Of a stretch of DNA of 64,000 nucleotides, positions 1-9,683 are shown piece after piece. The first letter of the stretch is position 1. Every line of letters begins with the position of its first letter. Made by a program: the position numbers and the translations under genes. Source of the DNA: Methylobacterium planeticum (GTDB taxonomy: Bacteria > Pseudomonadota > Alphaproteobacteria > Rhizobiales > Beijerinckiaceae); contig NZ_VZZJ01000013.1 in NCBI RefSeq assembly GCF_008806345.1, forward strand, positions 62,001 to 126,000. Reading direction: 5' to 3'. The notes under the pieces were generated by a model that searched no databases, was not told where the DNA came from, and saw only the letters and a program-made list of their open reading frames with translations.

Positions 1-480
1 GGCGTGAACCGGGCCGAGGCCACCGTCACGGTCGACCGGATCGTCGCGACCCTCGGCCTGTCGGATTTCCGCAAGCGCTACCCGAAGGATCTCTCGGGCG
101 GCATGCGCCAGCGCGTCGCCATCGCCCGCATCCTCGCCCTCGACCCGCCCGTGATGCTGATGGACGAGCCCTTCGGGGCCCTCGACGCCCTCACCCGGCG
201 CACCCTGCAGGACGAGCTGCTGCGGATCTGGGCGGAATCGCGCAAGACCATCGTGTTCGTGACCCACTCGATCGAAGAGGCGATCTACCTCGCCGACCGG
301 ATCCTGGTGATGACCTACCGCCCGGGGCGCATCAAGCGCGATCTCAGGGTCGAGATCCCGCGCCCGCGCGACACGGCCTCGGGCGAGTTCAACGCCCTCA
401 AGCGCGAGCTCGCGGCTCTGGTGATGGAGGAGCAGAAGCGCTTCACCGAGGCCGAGCTGCACGGGGCGGCGGTGGACTAG
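1..480 (+). CDS. ABC transporter ATP-binding protein, NitT/TauT type (5' partial)
   Basis: The window opens inside this gene. The visible 158 residues are the C-terminal part of an ABC ATPase: signature LSGGMRQR (about residue 31), Walker B VMLMDEPFGALD and the H-loop in FVTHSIEEA. The Walker A half lies before base 1. The tail after the H-loop (ILVMTYRPGRI) is typical of importers for nitrate, cyanate, taurine or sulfonates. The gene converges on the sigma-54 regulator, 77 bases apart. Because cynS and a decayed binding-protein start lie 2 kb downstream, cyanate or nitrate is a plausible cargo; that is inference. Permease and binding-protein genes would be upstream of the window. A GTG at base 4 is not a credible start because it would remove the nucleotide-binding half. 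Confidence 0.9.
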   Translation, partial: GVNRAEATVTVDRIVATLGLSDFRKRYPKDLSGGMRQRVAIARILALDPPVMLMDEPFGALDALTRRTLQDELLRIWAESRKTIVFVTHSIEEAIYLADRILVMTYRPGRIKRDLRVEIPRPRDTASGEFNALKRELAALVMEEQKRFTEAELHGAAVD

Positions 481-557
481 GGCGTTTGCCGGGATCCCGG
501 AGAATGCCCGAGCGGCCCGCGGATCCGCCGGGCCGCGCGGCGATCCCGCAACGCCCC

Positions 558-2450
<1,893 letters not shown>

Positions 2451-2453
<3 letters not shown>

Positions 2454-2509
2454 GACATCTCGTGTTCGAAATCACGAAATCTCAGTATACACGACATTTC
2501 GTGATTTCG
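2451..2509. promoter_or_regulatory. Upstream activator sites for the sigma-54 regulator
   Basis: CACGACATCTCGTG (2451-2464) and CACGACATTTCGTG (2490-2503) differ at one base and are each near-palindromic. A third copy of the half-site, CACGAAATCT, lies at 2473. A larger exact inverted repeat is formed by CGAAATCACGAAAT (2467-2480) and ATTTCGTGATTTCG (2496-2509). They sit about 80-135 bases upstream of the predicted start of the sigma-54 promoter, the usual distance for enhancer-binding proteins. The first copy covers the start codon of the divergent regulator. Binding is inferred, not shown. Confidence 0.75.
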
Positions 2510-2559
2510 CCGGGTTTTCTAAATCATTGTTTTTGCTCCTGTTTCAAAACCGGAATCTC

Positions 2560-2575
2560 TGGCACGCGGTTTGCT
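2560..2575 (+). promoter_or_regulatory. Sigma-54 (-24/-12) promoter for the cyanase transcript
   Basis: TGGCACGCGGTTTGCT matches the RpoN consensus TGGCACG-N4-TTGCW at every defined base, with the invariant GG (2561-2562) and GC (2573-2574) correctly spaced. Expected transcription start is near 2586. It reads toward cynS through about 420 bases holding a decayed gene. Confidence 0.85.
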
Positions 2576-2609
2576 CGAGAGGACGGGTCCCGATCCGTGC
2601 GAGGCGCTG

Positions 2610-2878
2610 ATGGCCCTGTTCGACAATCCCTTCGACGCCCGACGTCGCCTGGGCCGCCGCGGCTGGTCCTGCGGCGCGCATGCGAGCCAGGCCGAGCACG
2701 CGGCGGCGACCCCGACGGGCGATGACGCAACTTCCTGGTCACCCGCTCGAAGACCCTGCGCGACGCGCAGCCCGAGGGCTACGACCAGCGCCACCCGCCG
2801 GTGGTGTGCCGGAGCCTGAGCCCGTCGGACGCGGACGCGATCGTGGCGAGCGCGGGCCCCGCGGCCAAGCGAGCCTGA
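2610..2878 (+). pseudogene. Deletion scar: start of a CmpA/NrtA-like binding protein joined to an unrelated tail
   Basis: From ATG 2610 the first ~40 codons read MALFDNPFDARRRLG, then CGAHASQAEHAA. This resembles the N-terminal leader of nitrate/cyanate ABC binding proteins (CGxHASQAEH pattern), recalled from the family. The frame then loses sense and stops at 2817. From 2726 a second frame, opened directly after a TGA, gives about 50 credible residues (RNFLVTRSKTLRDAQPEGYD then RHPPVVC) ending at 2878; I do not recognise it. The two pieces look like the head of one gene and the tail of another joined by a deletion near 2715-2726. They lie directly behind the sigma-54 promoter, so this promoter once served a transporter gene too. 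Confidence 0.5.
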
Positions 2879-3005
2879 GCCGCACCACGGAGCCCCGGGC
2901 GGCGTCCTCGACGCCCGGCGGCCCCCACCGAGCCTCACCCCTCCGGGACGCGCCGTCCCGGAGCACGCGAACCCCTTGCCCGCTCCTCAACCCCGGAGAT
3001 GTTCC

Positions 3006-3494
3006 ATGAAGCGCGACGACCTCACCGAGAAGCTCCTCGACATCAAGCGTGAGAAGGGCTGGAGCTGGAAGCACATCCAGGAGGAGATCGGCGGCATCTC
3101 GCCGATCCTCATCACCGCCGCCTGCATGGGCCAGATGAAGCTGCCCAAGGCGCAGGCCAGGAAGGCCGCCGAGCTGTTCGGCCTGAGCCAAGCCGAGGAG
3201 CGCCTGCTCAACGAGGCGCCCTATCGCGGCTCGATCCCGCAGATGCCACCGACCGACCCCCTGATCTACCGCTTCTACGAGTTGGTCATGGTCTACGGCA
3301 CCACCTGGAAGGAGCTGATCCAGGAGGAGTTCGGCGACGGCATCATGTCGGCCATCGACTTCAACATGACCATGGAGCGCGAGGCCAACAACAAGGGCGA
3401 CCGGGTGAAGCTCGCCATGTCGGGCAAGTTCCTGCCCTACAAGTACTACGGCAACGAGGACGGCGTGCCGGAATACGGCTTCAAGGAGGGCTGA
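3006..3494 (+). CDS. cynS: Cyanate hydratase (cyanase)
   Basis: 162 residues, close to the family norm of about 156. Converts cyanate plus bicarbonate to ammonia and carbon dioxide in the cytoplasm, giving detoxification and nitrogen supply. The N-terminal helical domain (1-75) is followed by the catalytic domain with IYRFYE, providing Arg89 and Glu92, and GDGIMSAIDF with Ser115; these correspond to the Arg96/Glu99/Ser122 triad of the E. coli enzyme. Start ATG 3006 follows a GGAG-type site (CCGGAGATGTTCC). It lies downstream of a sigma-54 promoter, which fits nitrogen or cyanate control. In known cyanase systems carbonic anhydrase recycles bicarbonate; none is visible here. Confidence 0.97.
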   Translation: MKRDDLTEKLLDIKREKGWSWKHIQEEIGGISPILITAACMGQMKLPKAQARKAAELFGLSQAEERLLNEAPYRGSIPQMPPTDPLIYRFYELVMVYGTTWKELIQEEFGDGIMSAIDFNMTMEREANNKGDRVKLAMSGKFLPYKYYGNEDGVPEYGFKEG

Positions 3495-3532
3495 GCCGGC
3501 CCCGCGCAGGAGCGGCGGGGCGCTTGGCTCGG

Positions 3533-4750
3533 TCAGCGCGAGGCGGTCACCTCCGCGATGATCGCGTCGAGGACCCGCATCTGCGGGGCCGCCCGGGTGA
3601 GGTAGCGGCCCTTCCGGGAGGTGGTGTCGAGGTAGCCCCACCAATCCCAGCAGCCGTTGGGATTGGGCTCGAACCAGGCGGCGTCGACCGCCCCGCTCAC
3701 GGGCGGCGCGCGGCAGACGCCCCCGGCGACGGGCTCGCCCGGGGCGATCGCCGGATAGACCACGATGGTCCGGTAGGCCTCCGCCCAGTTGTTGTAGCCC
3801 GCCAGCCGCGCGAAGGTCCGGGCATCCTGCTTGCAGCCGTGCAGTGCGACGTGGACGCGGCAGGCGCTGCCGGCAGCGCGGCAGGTTGGCGGAACGTAGA
3901 GGTAGCCCGCCTCGGCCATGTCGAGGTTGCGCCGGCGCCGGCTCGTCGTCGGCAGCCAGAACCAGTTCAGGCCGTCATCGGCGATCGACGGGGCGTCCGC
4001 CGTGACCCGCTCGATCAGGCGCCGCTGGTCGAAGCGCCAGATCTCGCCCTCCGGAACGGAATCGACCCGCTGAGCGCCGCCGGGCGCCGTATCCCCGAAC
4101 AGGGCCCGGAACATAGCCCCCGCATTGTCGGCGGCCCCGCAGCTGCGGACGTAGCGCGTTTCCTGGCCGTCGAAGGCGCAGGCATCGGTGCCGGGGCCGG
4201 GCGCGATGATGCCGTGGCCCGCCCCGTCGCTGCCGTCCCGGGCGTTGCCCCGGTCGACCTCCGGGGCGCTGCCGATGAAGCCCGCCAGGAAGGCGGCGTT
4301 CGCCTCACCCGATGTCGACGCCACGGTCTCGTCGGCCGGGCTCTGGAACAGGTAGGCCCGGCGCAGCCGCTGCGGGACGCCGGAGACGAGCCCGTCGATC
4401 GCCCCGTCGGCGGCCAGGCGGCGGGCAGTCCCGAGGGTCTCGGCGAGGGGGCCCCGGCCGCACATGCAGGCGTTGACCGCGCGGGACACGCTGCCCTCGG
4501 CGCAGCCCCAGAGCGGCCCGGCGATCGACCCCACCCCGGTCACGGAGGCGGAATGGGCGACCGAGTACTGCACCGCCATCGCGGCCCCCGACGACAGGCC
4601 CGAGATGCTGACCGCCGCCGGGTCGGCGCCGCGGCGCAGGCCGGCGCCGTCATCTCCCGCGGCAGGCCCGGCGAGGGCGGCGAGGAGGGGGGCCAGGAGG
4701 GGGGTGAGGAGCGCGGCCAGGAGGGCGGCGTGACAGGGGGCAGGTCGCAT
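3533..4750 (-). CDS. Extracellular poly(3-hydroxybutyrate) depolymerase-type esterase
   Basis: 405 residues from ATG 4750. Residues 1-32 form a signal peptide (a long Leu/Ala stretch ending AGPAAG). The mature protein starts with an alpha/beta-hydrolase depolymerase domain: lipase box GLSSG in VSISGLSSGAAMAVQ, then LHGCKQD of the oxyanion region in the second half (as in catalytic-domain-type-2 or circularly permuted depolymerases), and several paired cysteines (CMCG, NPNGCWDWWGY) fitting a secreted enzyme. It would hydrolyse extracellular PHB or short polyesters. It pairs functionally with the intracellular phaZ at 10.5 kb. The neighbours give no operon. Substrate is inferred from family; related proteins include feruloyl-esterase-like enzymes. 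Confidence 0.85.
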   Translation of the reverse strand: MRPAPCHAALLAALLTPLLAPLLAALAGPAAGDDGAGLRRGADPAAVSISGLSSGAAMAVQYSVAHSASVTGVGSIAGPLWGCAEGSVSRAVNACMCGRGPLAETLGTARRLAADGAIDGLVSGVPQRLRRAYLFQSPADETVASTSGEANAAFLAGFIGSAPEVDRGNARDGSDGAGHGIIAPGPGTDACAFDGQETRYVRSCGAADNAGAMFRALFGDTAPGGAQRVDSVPEGEIWRFDQRRLIERVTADAPSIADDGLNWFWLPTTSRRRRNLDMAEAGYLYVPPTCRAAGSACRVHVALHGCKQDARTFARLAGYNNWAEAYRTIVVYPAIAPGEPVAGGVCRAPPVSGAVDAAWFEPNPNGCWDWWGYLDTTSRKGRYLTRAAPQMRVLDAIIAEVTASR

Positions 4751-4956
4751 CGGATCTCGGATCTCCCGGGCTCCATTGAGGGGGCGTTCGGGGCGCGATG
4801 TCCAGGCGCCGCCCCGGGGTTTCGGGCGTCCCCGGCCGGCACCGGGCGTTGAAGAAATCATGAACGAAGCGGGGATCCGTTCGGCGCGGGCAGCCGTTGA
4901 GGGGACTCGCGCCGACCGAGCCCGATCCCGCGGCGCGACCGGGATCCCGTCCGACC

Positions 4957-5181
4957 ATGTTCACGACCGCATACCGGGTCACCATCGCGATCCGCGACGC
5001 CGTGCGGACCGTCTCGGCCGCGACCGAGCGGGAGGTCGCCCTGATGGCAGAATCGGTCCTGCGCCAGCACCAGGGCGAGACCCTGGCGGTCGGCTTCTGG
5101 GTCGATTGCGCCGATGCCGAGGTCGGCCGCCGCATCGCCGCCTACCTCACCGACCTGGCGCTCGAGCTCGACCTCGCCTGA
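4957..5181 (+). CDS. Small conserved-looking hypothetical protein (74 aa)
   Basis: From ATG 4957 the protein reads MFTTAYRVTIAIRDAVRTVS, then a predicted helical middle and an acidic C-terminus (AYLTDLALELDLA). No signal peptide or membrane segment; a cytosolic alpha/beta protein by appearance. Codon use is GC-rich at third positions like its neighbours. An in-frame upstream GTG/ATG region back to 4897 exists but gives low-complexity residues, so the internal ATG is preferred. It is divergent from the secreted depolymerase. Function not recognised. Confidence 0.6.
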   Translation: MFTTAYRVTIAIRDAVRTVSAATEREVALMAESVLRQHQGETLAVGFWVDCADAEVGRRIAAYLTDLALELDLA

Positions 5182-5283
5182 CCGGGCAGCGCCGCCGCCG
5201 CGCGATCACCCCTGTGCGGGCGGCCGGGAGGCGGGTACTCTTGCGCGGGTCCTCTTGGCGGGAATCGCCATCCGGGGTTGCTC

Positions 5284-5571
5284 ATGACCGCACTCGTCTG
5301 GGTCGGGCTCAGCGTCGCCTTCCTCGGCCCGCCGCCGCCCCGGCGCGGGTGGCAGGACCCGCCCGGACCGCCGCGGCGGGCCAACGGCTGGGTGCTCGGC
5401 CTCATCGCCTGGTTCCTGCTGGTCGTGACGCTGACGCCGCTCAGCCTCGCCCTGTCCGAGCGCGGGACCCTGTCGGCCTTCTCGGCCGAGTGCCGGAGCG
5501 CGGGCGGCCGGGTCACCCATGCCCGGGCGGAGGACGGGCGACCCTACCGCTGCGACCACGCGAGGCACTGA
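5284..5571 (+). CDS. Small membrane protein (95 aa), unknown
   Basis: ATG 5284 (a TTG two codons upstream is an alternative) starts a protein with two hydrophobic segments: residues 1-14 and about 36-58 (WVLGLIAWFLLVVTLTPLSL), separated by a proline/arginine-rich loop (PPPPRRGWQDPPGPPRR). The C-terminal part has two cysteines, in ECRSAGG and YRCDH, and would face one side of the inner membrane. No family recognised. Downstream is a 350-base gap. Confidence 0.5.
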   Translation: MTALVWVGLSVAFLGPPPPRRGWQDPPGPPRRANGWVLGLIAWFLLVVTLTPLSLALSERGTLSAFSAECRSAGGRVTHARAEDGRPYRCDHARH

Positions 5572-5922
5572 CGGCCGGGAACAGGCCGGGGCCGGGCGCC
5601 GTTATCGACACCGGAAGGCCGGCGCGTGCGGCAAGCGGCGGCGAGCGGTCGGGTGTGGCCGGCGATCCCCAGCGCCCGGAAGATGTGGCCGGGCGGGCCG
5701 GGACGGGTTGACGAACGCATCGCAGCCGATCATCAGAACAGCGTCTCCGCGCGCGCGCCGATCGCCCGCTCGCGGGGCTCCTCAGGAACCGAACGACCCG
5801 ATGCCCGACGACAGTAGTCGATCGACCTTGCCGCTCCTGGCTGGCCGCGTGACCCGCGCCTGATCGTTCGATCCGGCTCGCCCGCGACCGGCCTCGGCGG
5901 CCGGTCCGAAACGAGGTGAGCC
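5572..5922. other. Intergenic stretch, nothing recognised
   Basis: No frame here has convincing codon use or a family signature. The end carries the Shine-Dalgarno-like GAGGTGAG of the next small gene. No repeat, terminator or RNA seen. Confidence 0.4.
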
Positions 5923-6165
5923 ATGTTTCTCCCGAGATCCCGCGCGGGCGCCTCCGCCCGCCCCGCCGCGGCGGGCGCAGTCCGGCCCCGGCGCGACCGC
6001 AGCATCGCCGTGATCGTTTTCATGATGGCCCTGGTCTTCGTGCCGGTCCTCGGCATGCACGTCGCGGCCGCGGCCTTCGGCGCCGAGAATCCGGGCATCG
6101 CCGTCACGGCCCTCGCCGACCGGGTCGCGACGCTGCTGAGCTTCAACCTGCGCTCGCCGGGCTGA
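5923..6165 (+). CDS. Small single-pass membrane protein (80 aa), unknown
   Basis: ATG 5923 follows GAGGTGAGCC, a good ribosome site. An Arg-rich N-terminus (ending RPRRDRS) precedes one hydrophobic segment of about 22 residues (IAVIVFMMALVFVPVLGMHV) and a short mild C-terminal helix. Positive charges before the segment predict the N-terminus inside. The gene converges on the 82-residue minus-strand gene, 52 bases apart. No family recognised. Confidence 0.5.
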   Translation: MFLPRSRAGASARPAAAGAVRPRRDRSIAVIVFMMALVFVPVLGMHVAAAAFGAENPGIAVTALADRVATLLSFNLRSPG

Positions 6166-6217
6166 GGCCGCGGCGCGGGCGGCCCCAACCCCGCCCGGGC
6201 TTCTCCCGCGGGGCGGC

Positions 6218-6466
6218 TTAACCCTCCGCCAACCCGATTCCCGATCGGCCTCCCCGACGACCTGCCCGAGATCCCCGGGCTCCTGCGCGCACGAAGCAGG
6301 CGTCGAAGGCCGCGGCGTCGTAGACCCGCCCGTTCATGTCCGTGACCCGGATTTCCCGGGCCGCCTCCCCCGCGAGGGATCTGGCCCGCTCGAGCGCCGC
6401 CTCCGGCGATGCGGTCTGGAACGCGACCTGTCCGTCCGACGTGATCGCGCCGATGATGAACGTCAA
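6218..6466 (-). CDS. Small hypothetical protein with TTG start (82 aa)
   Basis: The reading starts best at TTG 6466, because GGAGGGAAGCGC lies just upstream, at normal ribosome-site spacing, and the product then begins MTFIIGAITSDGQVAFQTAS. The first half has a beta-alpha pattern with a helix EAALERARSLAGEAAREI, followed by VTDMNGRVYD. The tail is Arg/Gly-rich. The folded half resembles small uncharacterised proteins common in this lineage that combine a sensing-type beta strand with one helix, but I cannot name a family. Starting further upstream adds only proline/arginine-rich low-complexity residues. Confidence 0.5.
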   Translation of the reverse strand: MTFIIGAITSDGQVAFQTASPEAALERARSLAGEAAREIRVTDMNGRVYDAAAFDACFVRAGARGSRAGRRGGRSGIGLAEG

Positions 6467-6680
6467 GCGCTTCCCTCCAGGGTTGACGGGGCCGGGCTTA
6501 CCGGAGGGAAGCCGGGCGGGCGACCCCGCCCGGGTCCGATTCCGGACGCTCTCGCCCCCCGCCCGCGCTGCCACGGCCCCGGTGCTGCCGGAGGCGGACG
6601 CCCCGGGCGAGGCGGGTCCGGGGTCCCGGAATAGCCCGCCCGCCCCGCCGTTCTCACCAGAAGGGGGCGCGGAGGCCGGC

Positions 6681-6914
6681 ATGGACGCAGCGACGATCGC
6701 GATGAACAACGAGGTGGTGCGGATCGGGGCTGAGCAGATGCTGCGGCAACTCCGGTCCGAGGGGCTGCGCTACGTCCTGTGGGTCAGCGGGAGCGCCCGC
6801 GGCAGCACCATCCACCTGCGCATCGCGGGCCTCACCCCCGACCTCGCGCGGCGCATCCACAACGTCCTGCGGGGCCAGGGCGTCGCCCTGGACGTCGCCG
6901 GGCAGGCCGCCTGA
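6681..6914 (+). CDS. Small cytosolic hypothetical protein (77 aa)
   Basis: ATG 6681 with GGAGG 6-8 bases upstream. The protein has an N-terminal amphipathic helix (MNNEVVRIGAEQMLRQLRS), a strand (RYVLWVSG), a second strand (TIHLRIAG) and a helix (LARRIHNVLRGQGV). The pattern is compact alpha/beta, without signal or membrane segment. It is divergent from the small gene at 6466 across 214 bases. No family recognised. Confidence 0.55.
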   Translation: MDAATIAMNNEVVRIGAEQMLRQLRSEGLRYVLWVSGSARGSTIHLRIAGLTPDLARRIHNVLRGQGVALDVAGQAA

Positions 6915-7042
6915 GGCCCCCGCCCGGGCCGAGCCGGCGCCCTGCCCCGCCGATCCCTCAAATGAGGCTGCCGGCCGCGCCCGCCGACGCTAGGCTCCCC
7001 GCCGGGGGCGTGGAGCTTGCGCGGCACATCTCGGGCGATGCC

Positions 7043-7225
7043 ATGAGCGATGACCCGGTTCAGGATCCAGGCGACCGCCCCGAGGGGGAGCGCCGGCAGG
7101 ATCACCCCCCGGCCGATCCCGGCGACGCGGCGCGGCACAGGACGTTCGGCCGTCTCGCCGTGCTCCTCGGCCTCGTCCTGGTGGCGATCGCCGGCTACGC
7201 CACGCTCCTGATCCTGGTCGAGTGA
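7043..7225 (+). CDS. Short membrane-anchored peptide (60 aa)
   Basis: ATG 7043 begins a highly polar, Asp/Arg/Pro-rich 37-residue head followed by one strong transmembrane segment (FGRLAVLLGLVLVAIAGYAT) and a four-residue tail. The topology is typical of small bacterial tail-anchored proteins. No family is recognised. It ends 12 bases before the stop of the convergent secreted-protein gene. Confidence 0.45.
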   Translation: MSDDPVQDPGDRPEGERRQDHPPADPGDAARHRTFGRLAVLLGLVLVAIAGYATLLILVE

Positions 7226-7237
7226 CGGGGGCCCGCC

Positions 7238-7651
7238 TCAGATCGGCGCGCAGGACCCGTAGCTGAACTTCACGTCGGTCTCGTCCTCGGGGTTGAGCTG
7301 CGCCTTGCCGAAGGTCAGCTTCACGAGGTCGAGGGTGAAGAAGTAGGTCGCGTTCTGGCACTTGATCGTGTTCGACCGGCGCCGTCCGTCGGTCCGGTAG
7401 GTCACGTCCTGGCACTCGTAGAATTCGGTCCGGCCCGCCAGGATGATGTTCAGCATGTCGCGGCTGAGGATCAGCGAGAAGGTCCGGCGCGGCACCGCGT
7501 CGGCCTTCAGGGCGTTGCCGGGCTCGCCCTGGGTCAGGCCGACCGAGACCTGCTCCTTGCAGATCAGGGACCGCTTCGCCTGCGACCAGGAGGGGGATGC
7601 GCTCGCCAGCAGGAGGCCGACCCCGAGTGCGGTCCGGATCACCACGCCCAT
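7238..7651 (-). CDS. Exported hypothetical protein (137 aa)
   Basis: ATG 7651. Residues 1-23 are a clear signal peptide (VIRTALGVGLLLASASPSWSQA). The mature part is beta-rich, with four cysteines (ICKEQ, YECQD, IKCQN, GSCAPI) suggesting two disulfides in the periplasm, and motifs such as RTEFYECQDVTYRTDG. Length and design suggest a small soluble periplasmic protein; I do not recognise the family. Its upstream region holds a candidate small RNA on the opposite strand. Confidence 0.65.
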   Translation of the reverse strand: MGVVIRTALGVGLLLASASPSWSQAKRSLICKEQVSVGLTQGEPGNALKADAVPRRTFSLILSRDMLNIILAGRTEFYECQDVTYRTDGRRRSNTIKCQNATYFFTLDLVKLTFGKAQLNPEDETDVKFSYGSCAPI

Positions 7652-7814
7652 CGATTCCCCTCGGACGGCAGCGGCCGTCGCGACATCTCGGGCCCTTCAT
7701 ACGATGAAGCTCGGCCGTTTGTCGCCCGAGGCAAAAGGATTACGAGTACTCATCCCGCCTTGATTTTTTCGCGAGCATGCGTTGCGCGCCTCCGGGGCGC
7801 CCGTTCGGCCAAGC

Positions 7815-7848
7815 TGGAAACGTTTCCATGCAATGCTGGCATGCCAGC
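7815..7848. promoter_or_regulatory. Two adjacent perfect 14-bp palindromes
   Basis: TGGAAACGTTTCCA (7815-7828) is an exact palindrome with a central CG, the usual form of LacI-family operators. GCTGGCATGCCAGC (7835-7848) is an exact palindrome 6 bases further on. No protein gene starts close by on either strand, so they may control the small transcript that ends at 7993. Confidence 0.4.
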
Positions 7849-7993
7849 CCTACGCCGAGGGCGGATTGTGCGGTGCAGCGCGCCGTGGGAGAAGATGCGC
7901 ATGCACCGCCGCGACGGCGTCGCGACGGTGTGCCCTTCTTGGGCGTTTCCTCCCTAGACTTCGGGCCGCTCCCTCACCGGGGCGGCCTTTTTT
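7849..7993 (+). ncRNA. Candidate small RNA ending in a strong terminator
   Basis: The plus strand carries an intrinsic terminator (7964-7993) with no ordinary gene in front of it. Upstream is a C-rich TTTCCTCCC, which could pair with Shine-Dalgarno sequences, as in several alphaproteobacterial small RNAs with CCUCC loops. A 20-codon frame with a GGGAGA site also ends at 7957 (MRMHRRDGVATVCPSWAFPP), so a leader peptide or dual RNA is possible. The 5' end is not determined. No named RNA family is claimed. Confidence 0.35.
7964..7993 (+). terminator. Rho-independent terminator
   Basis: GGCCGCTCC pairs with GGGGCGGCC (7979-7987; one T-G pair) around a short loop and is followed by six T's (7988-7993). 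On the minus strand the A-run lies before the hairpin, so it cannot end the MFS gene transcript; it must end a plus-strand RNA. Confidence 0.75.
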
Positions 7994-8056
7994 ATGCCCG
8001 GGGCAGGGCTTGCCCGGAGGCGGGCGCGCCCCCCTATCGGGACGCGCCCGCTTGAC

Positions 8057-8119
8057 CCGGAAGACTTGCTGGCCCCGGAAGACTTGCTGGCTCCGGAAGA
8101 CTTGCTGGCCCCGGAAGAT
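8057..8119. repeat. 18-bp tandem repeat, 3.5 copies
   Basis: Units CCGGAAGACTTGCTGGCC / ...GGCT / ...GGCC start at 8057, 8075 and 8093, with a partial unit at 8111. The array stops just before the stop codon of the MFS gene at 8129. Period 18 keeps reading frame, but no gene covers it. Confidence 0.9.
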
Positions 8120-8128
8120 CGGCCCGCC

Positions 8129-9394
8129 TCAGGACACCTGCCCGGCGACCCGCGGGCCGGCCCGCTCCGCCAGGGCCGAGACGGCCCAGATCGCGAGGCC
8201 GCCGAGGGCCAGGGCGACGCCGACCCAGCCCGTCGCGGGCAGGCCGAGGCCCGCCGAGAGGGCGAGGCCGGCGAGCCAGGGGCCGAGGGCGTTGGCGACG
8301 TTGAAGGCCGAGTGGTTCAGGGCCGCGGCCAGGGTCTGCGCCTCCTCGGCCACGTCCATCAGGCGGGTCTGCAGGATGGTGGCGAGGCCGCCGCCGCAGC
8401 CGATCAGGAACACCACGGGCCCGAGGGTCCAGAGGCTGCCGGTGGCGAAGGGATAGAGGGCGAGCGCCGCCGCGCTCCAGACCAGCGTCGCGCCGGCCGC
8501 CGGCATCAGGGCGCGGTCGGCCGCCCAGGCGCAGGCGAGGTTGCCGACCGTGAGGCCGAGGCCGAACAGGGCGAGCACCGGCGGGATCGCGGCCGGCCCC
8601 GCATGGGTGACCTCCAGCATCGTCGAGGCCAGGTAGGTGTAGACCGAGAACAGGCCGCCGAAGCCGATCGCCCCGGTGGCGAGGGTGAGCCAGACCTGCC
8701 CGCGCCGCAGGGCGCCGAGCTCGCGCAGGGCGCTCGCCCCCGGGGCCGGCGCCCCGAGCGGCGCGAGGATGCGCACCAGCGTGGCGGTGATCACGGCCAG
8801 CAGGGCCACGAGGCCGAAGCTCCAGCGCCAGCCCGCGAGCTGCCCGATGGTGTTGGCGAGCGGCACGCCCACCACGGTGGCGACCGTGAGCCCCGCGATC
8901 ACCCGCGAGACCGCCTGGGTGCGCCGCTCGCGCGGGACGAGCGAGGCGGCCACCAGGGCGGCGACGCCGAAATAGGCGCCGTGCGGCAGGCCCGCGAGGA
9001 AGCGGAAGGCCAGCATCCCGTGGTAGCTCGGCGCCAGCGCCGACAGGCCGTTGCCGAGGGCGAACAGCACCATCAGGCCGACCAGCAGGGTGCGCCGGGC
9101 GATCCGGGCGGCCAGCACCGCGATGACCGGCGCGCCGACCACGACCCCGAGGGCGTAGGCGCTGATCACGTGGCCGGCGGTCGGCGCGTCGATGCCGAGG
9201 TCGGGGGCGAAATCCGGCACCAGGCTCATGGCGGCGAATTCCGTCGTGCCGATGGCGAAGCCCCCCATCGCCAGGGCCGCCAGGACGAGGCCGGGATGGC
9301 GGCCGGGCGCCGCGAGCGGCGGCACGGGCGTGCCGGCAGCCTGCCCGGCGGCCCCGACGTCCGCGACGTCCGGGCGGGTGAGGAGATCGCTCAT
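8129..9394 (-). CDS. MFS transporter, DHA1 drug/sugar efflux type
   Basis: 421 residues with about 12 hydrophobic helices after a 35-residue cytosolic N-terminus. The first helix region reads GGFAIGTTEFAAMSLVPDFA, the TTEF signature of the AraJ/YdhP-like (DHA1) exporters, followed by the loop-2/3 motif around AARIARRTLL. The central loop (about 200-215) separates two six-helix halves. It would exchange protons for sugars or drugs across the inner membrane; the substrate cannot be told. The gene stands alone: 289 bases to the Cache gene upstream with no repeat or obvious operator seen there. The tandem repeat abuts its 3' end. Confidence 0.9.
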   Translation of the reverse strand: MSDLLTRPDVADVGAAGQAAGTPVPPLAAPGRHPGLVLAALAMGGFAIGTTEFAAMSLVPDFAPDLGIDAPTAGHVISAYALGVVVGAPVIAVLAARIARRTLLVGLMVLFALGNGLSALAPSYHGMLAFRFLAGLPHGAYFGVAALVAASLVPRERRTQAVSRVIAGLTVATVVGVPLANTIGQLAGWRWSFGLVALLAVITATLVRILAPLGAPAPGASALRELGALRRGQVWLTLATGAIGFGGLFSVYTYLASTMLEVTHAGPAAIPPVLALFGLGLTVGNLACAWAADRALMPAAGATLVWSAAALALYPFATGSLWTLGPVVFLIGCGGGLATILQTRLMDVAEEAQTLAAALNHSAFNVANALGPWLAGLALSAGLGLPATGWVGVALALGGLAIWAVSALAERAGPRVAGQVS

Positions 9395-9683
9395 CGGTCA
9401 GCCTTCGGATCGCTGGCCGCGCATTCCCGCGGCGCCGGCACCCGCGAGGGTCGGGCCGGGGCGCGGGGGAGCGCGGCGCCTGCTTTTGGATGCACCGCAC
9501 CATAGCGGGCCGGCCCGCGGCGGGAAGGACGCTGCCGTGGGGGGACGGTTGCAGCACCGTCAGGGCGCCGGCCGCAGCAGCAGATGGTCAGGCCGGACCC
9601 GCACGGGGCCGCCCTCCCCCGGCCTGCCGGCCGGCGACGCCCCCCCGGGTGCCGGCGTGATCCTGCCGCGCCGGCCCGGGCCT

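Noticed and set aside
8057..8119. CRISPR-like array
   Set aside because: Units are contiguous 18-mers without unique spacers; the same holds for the 17-bp and 13-bp arrays.
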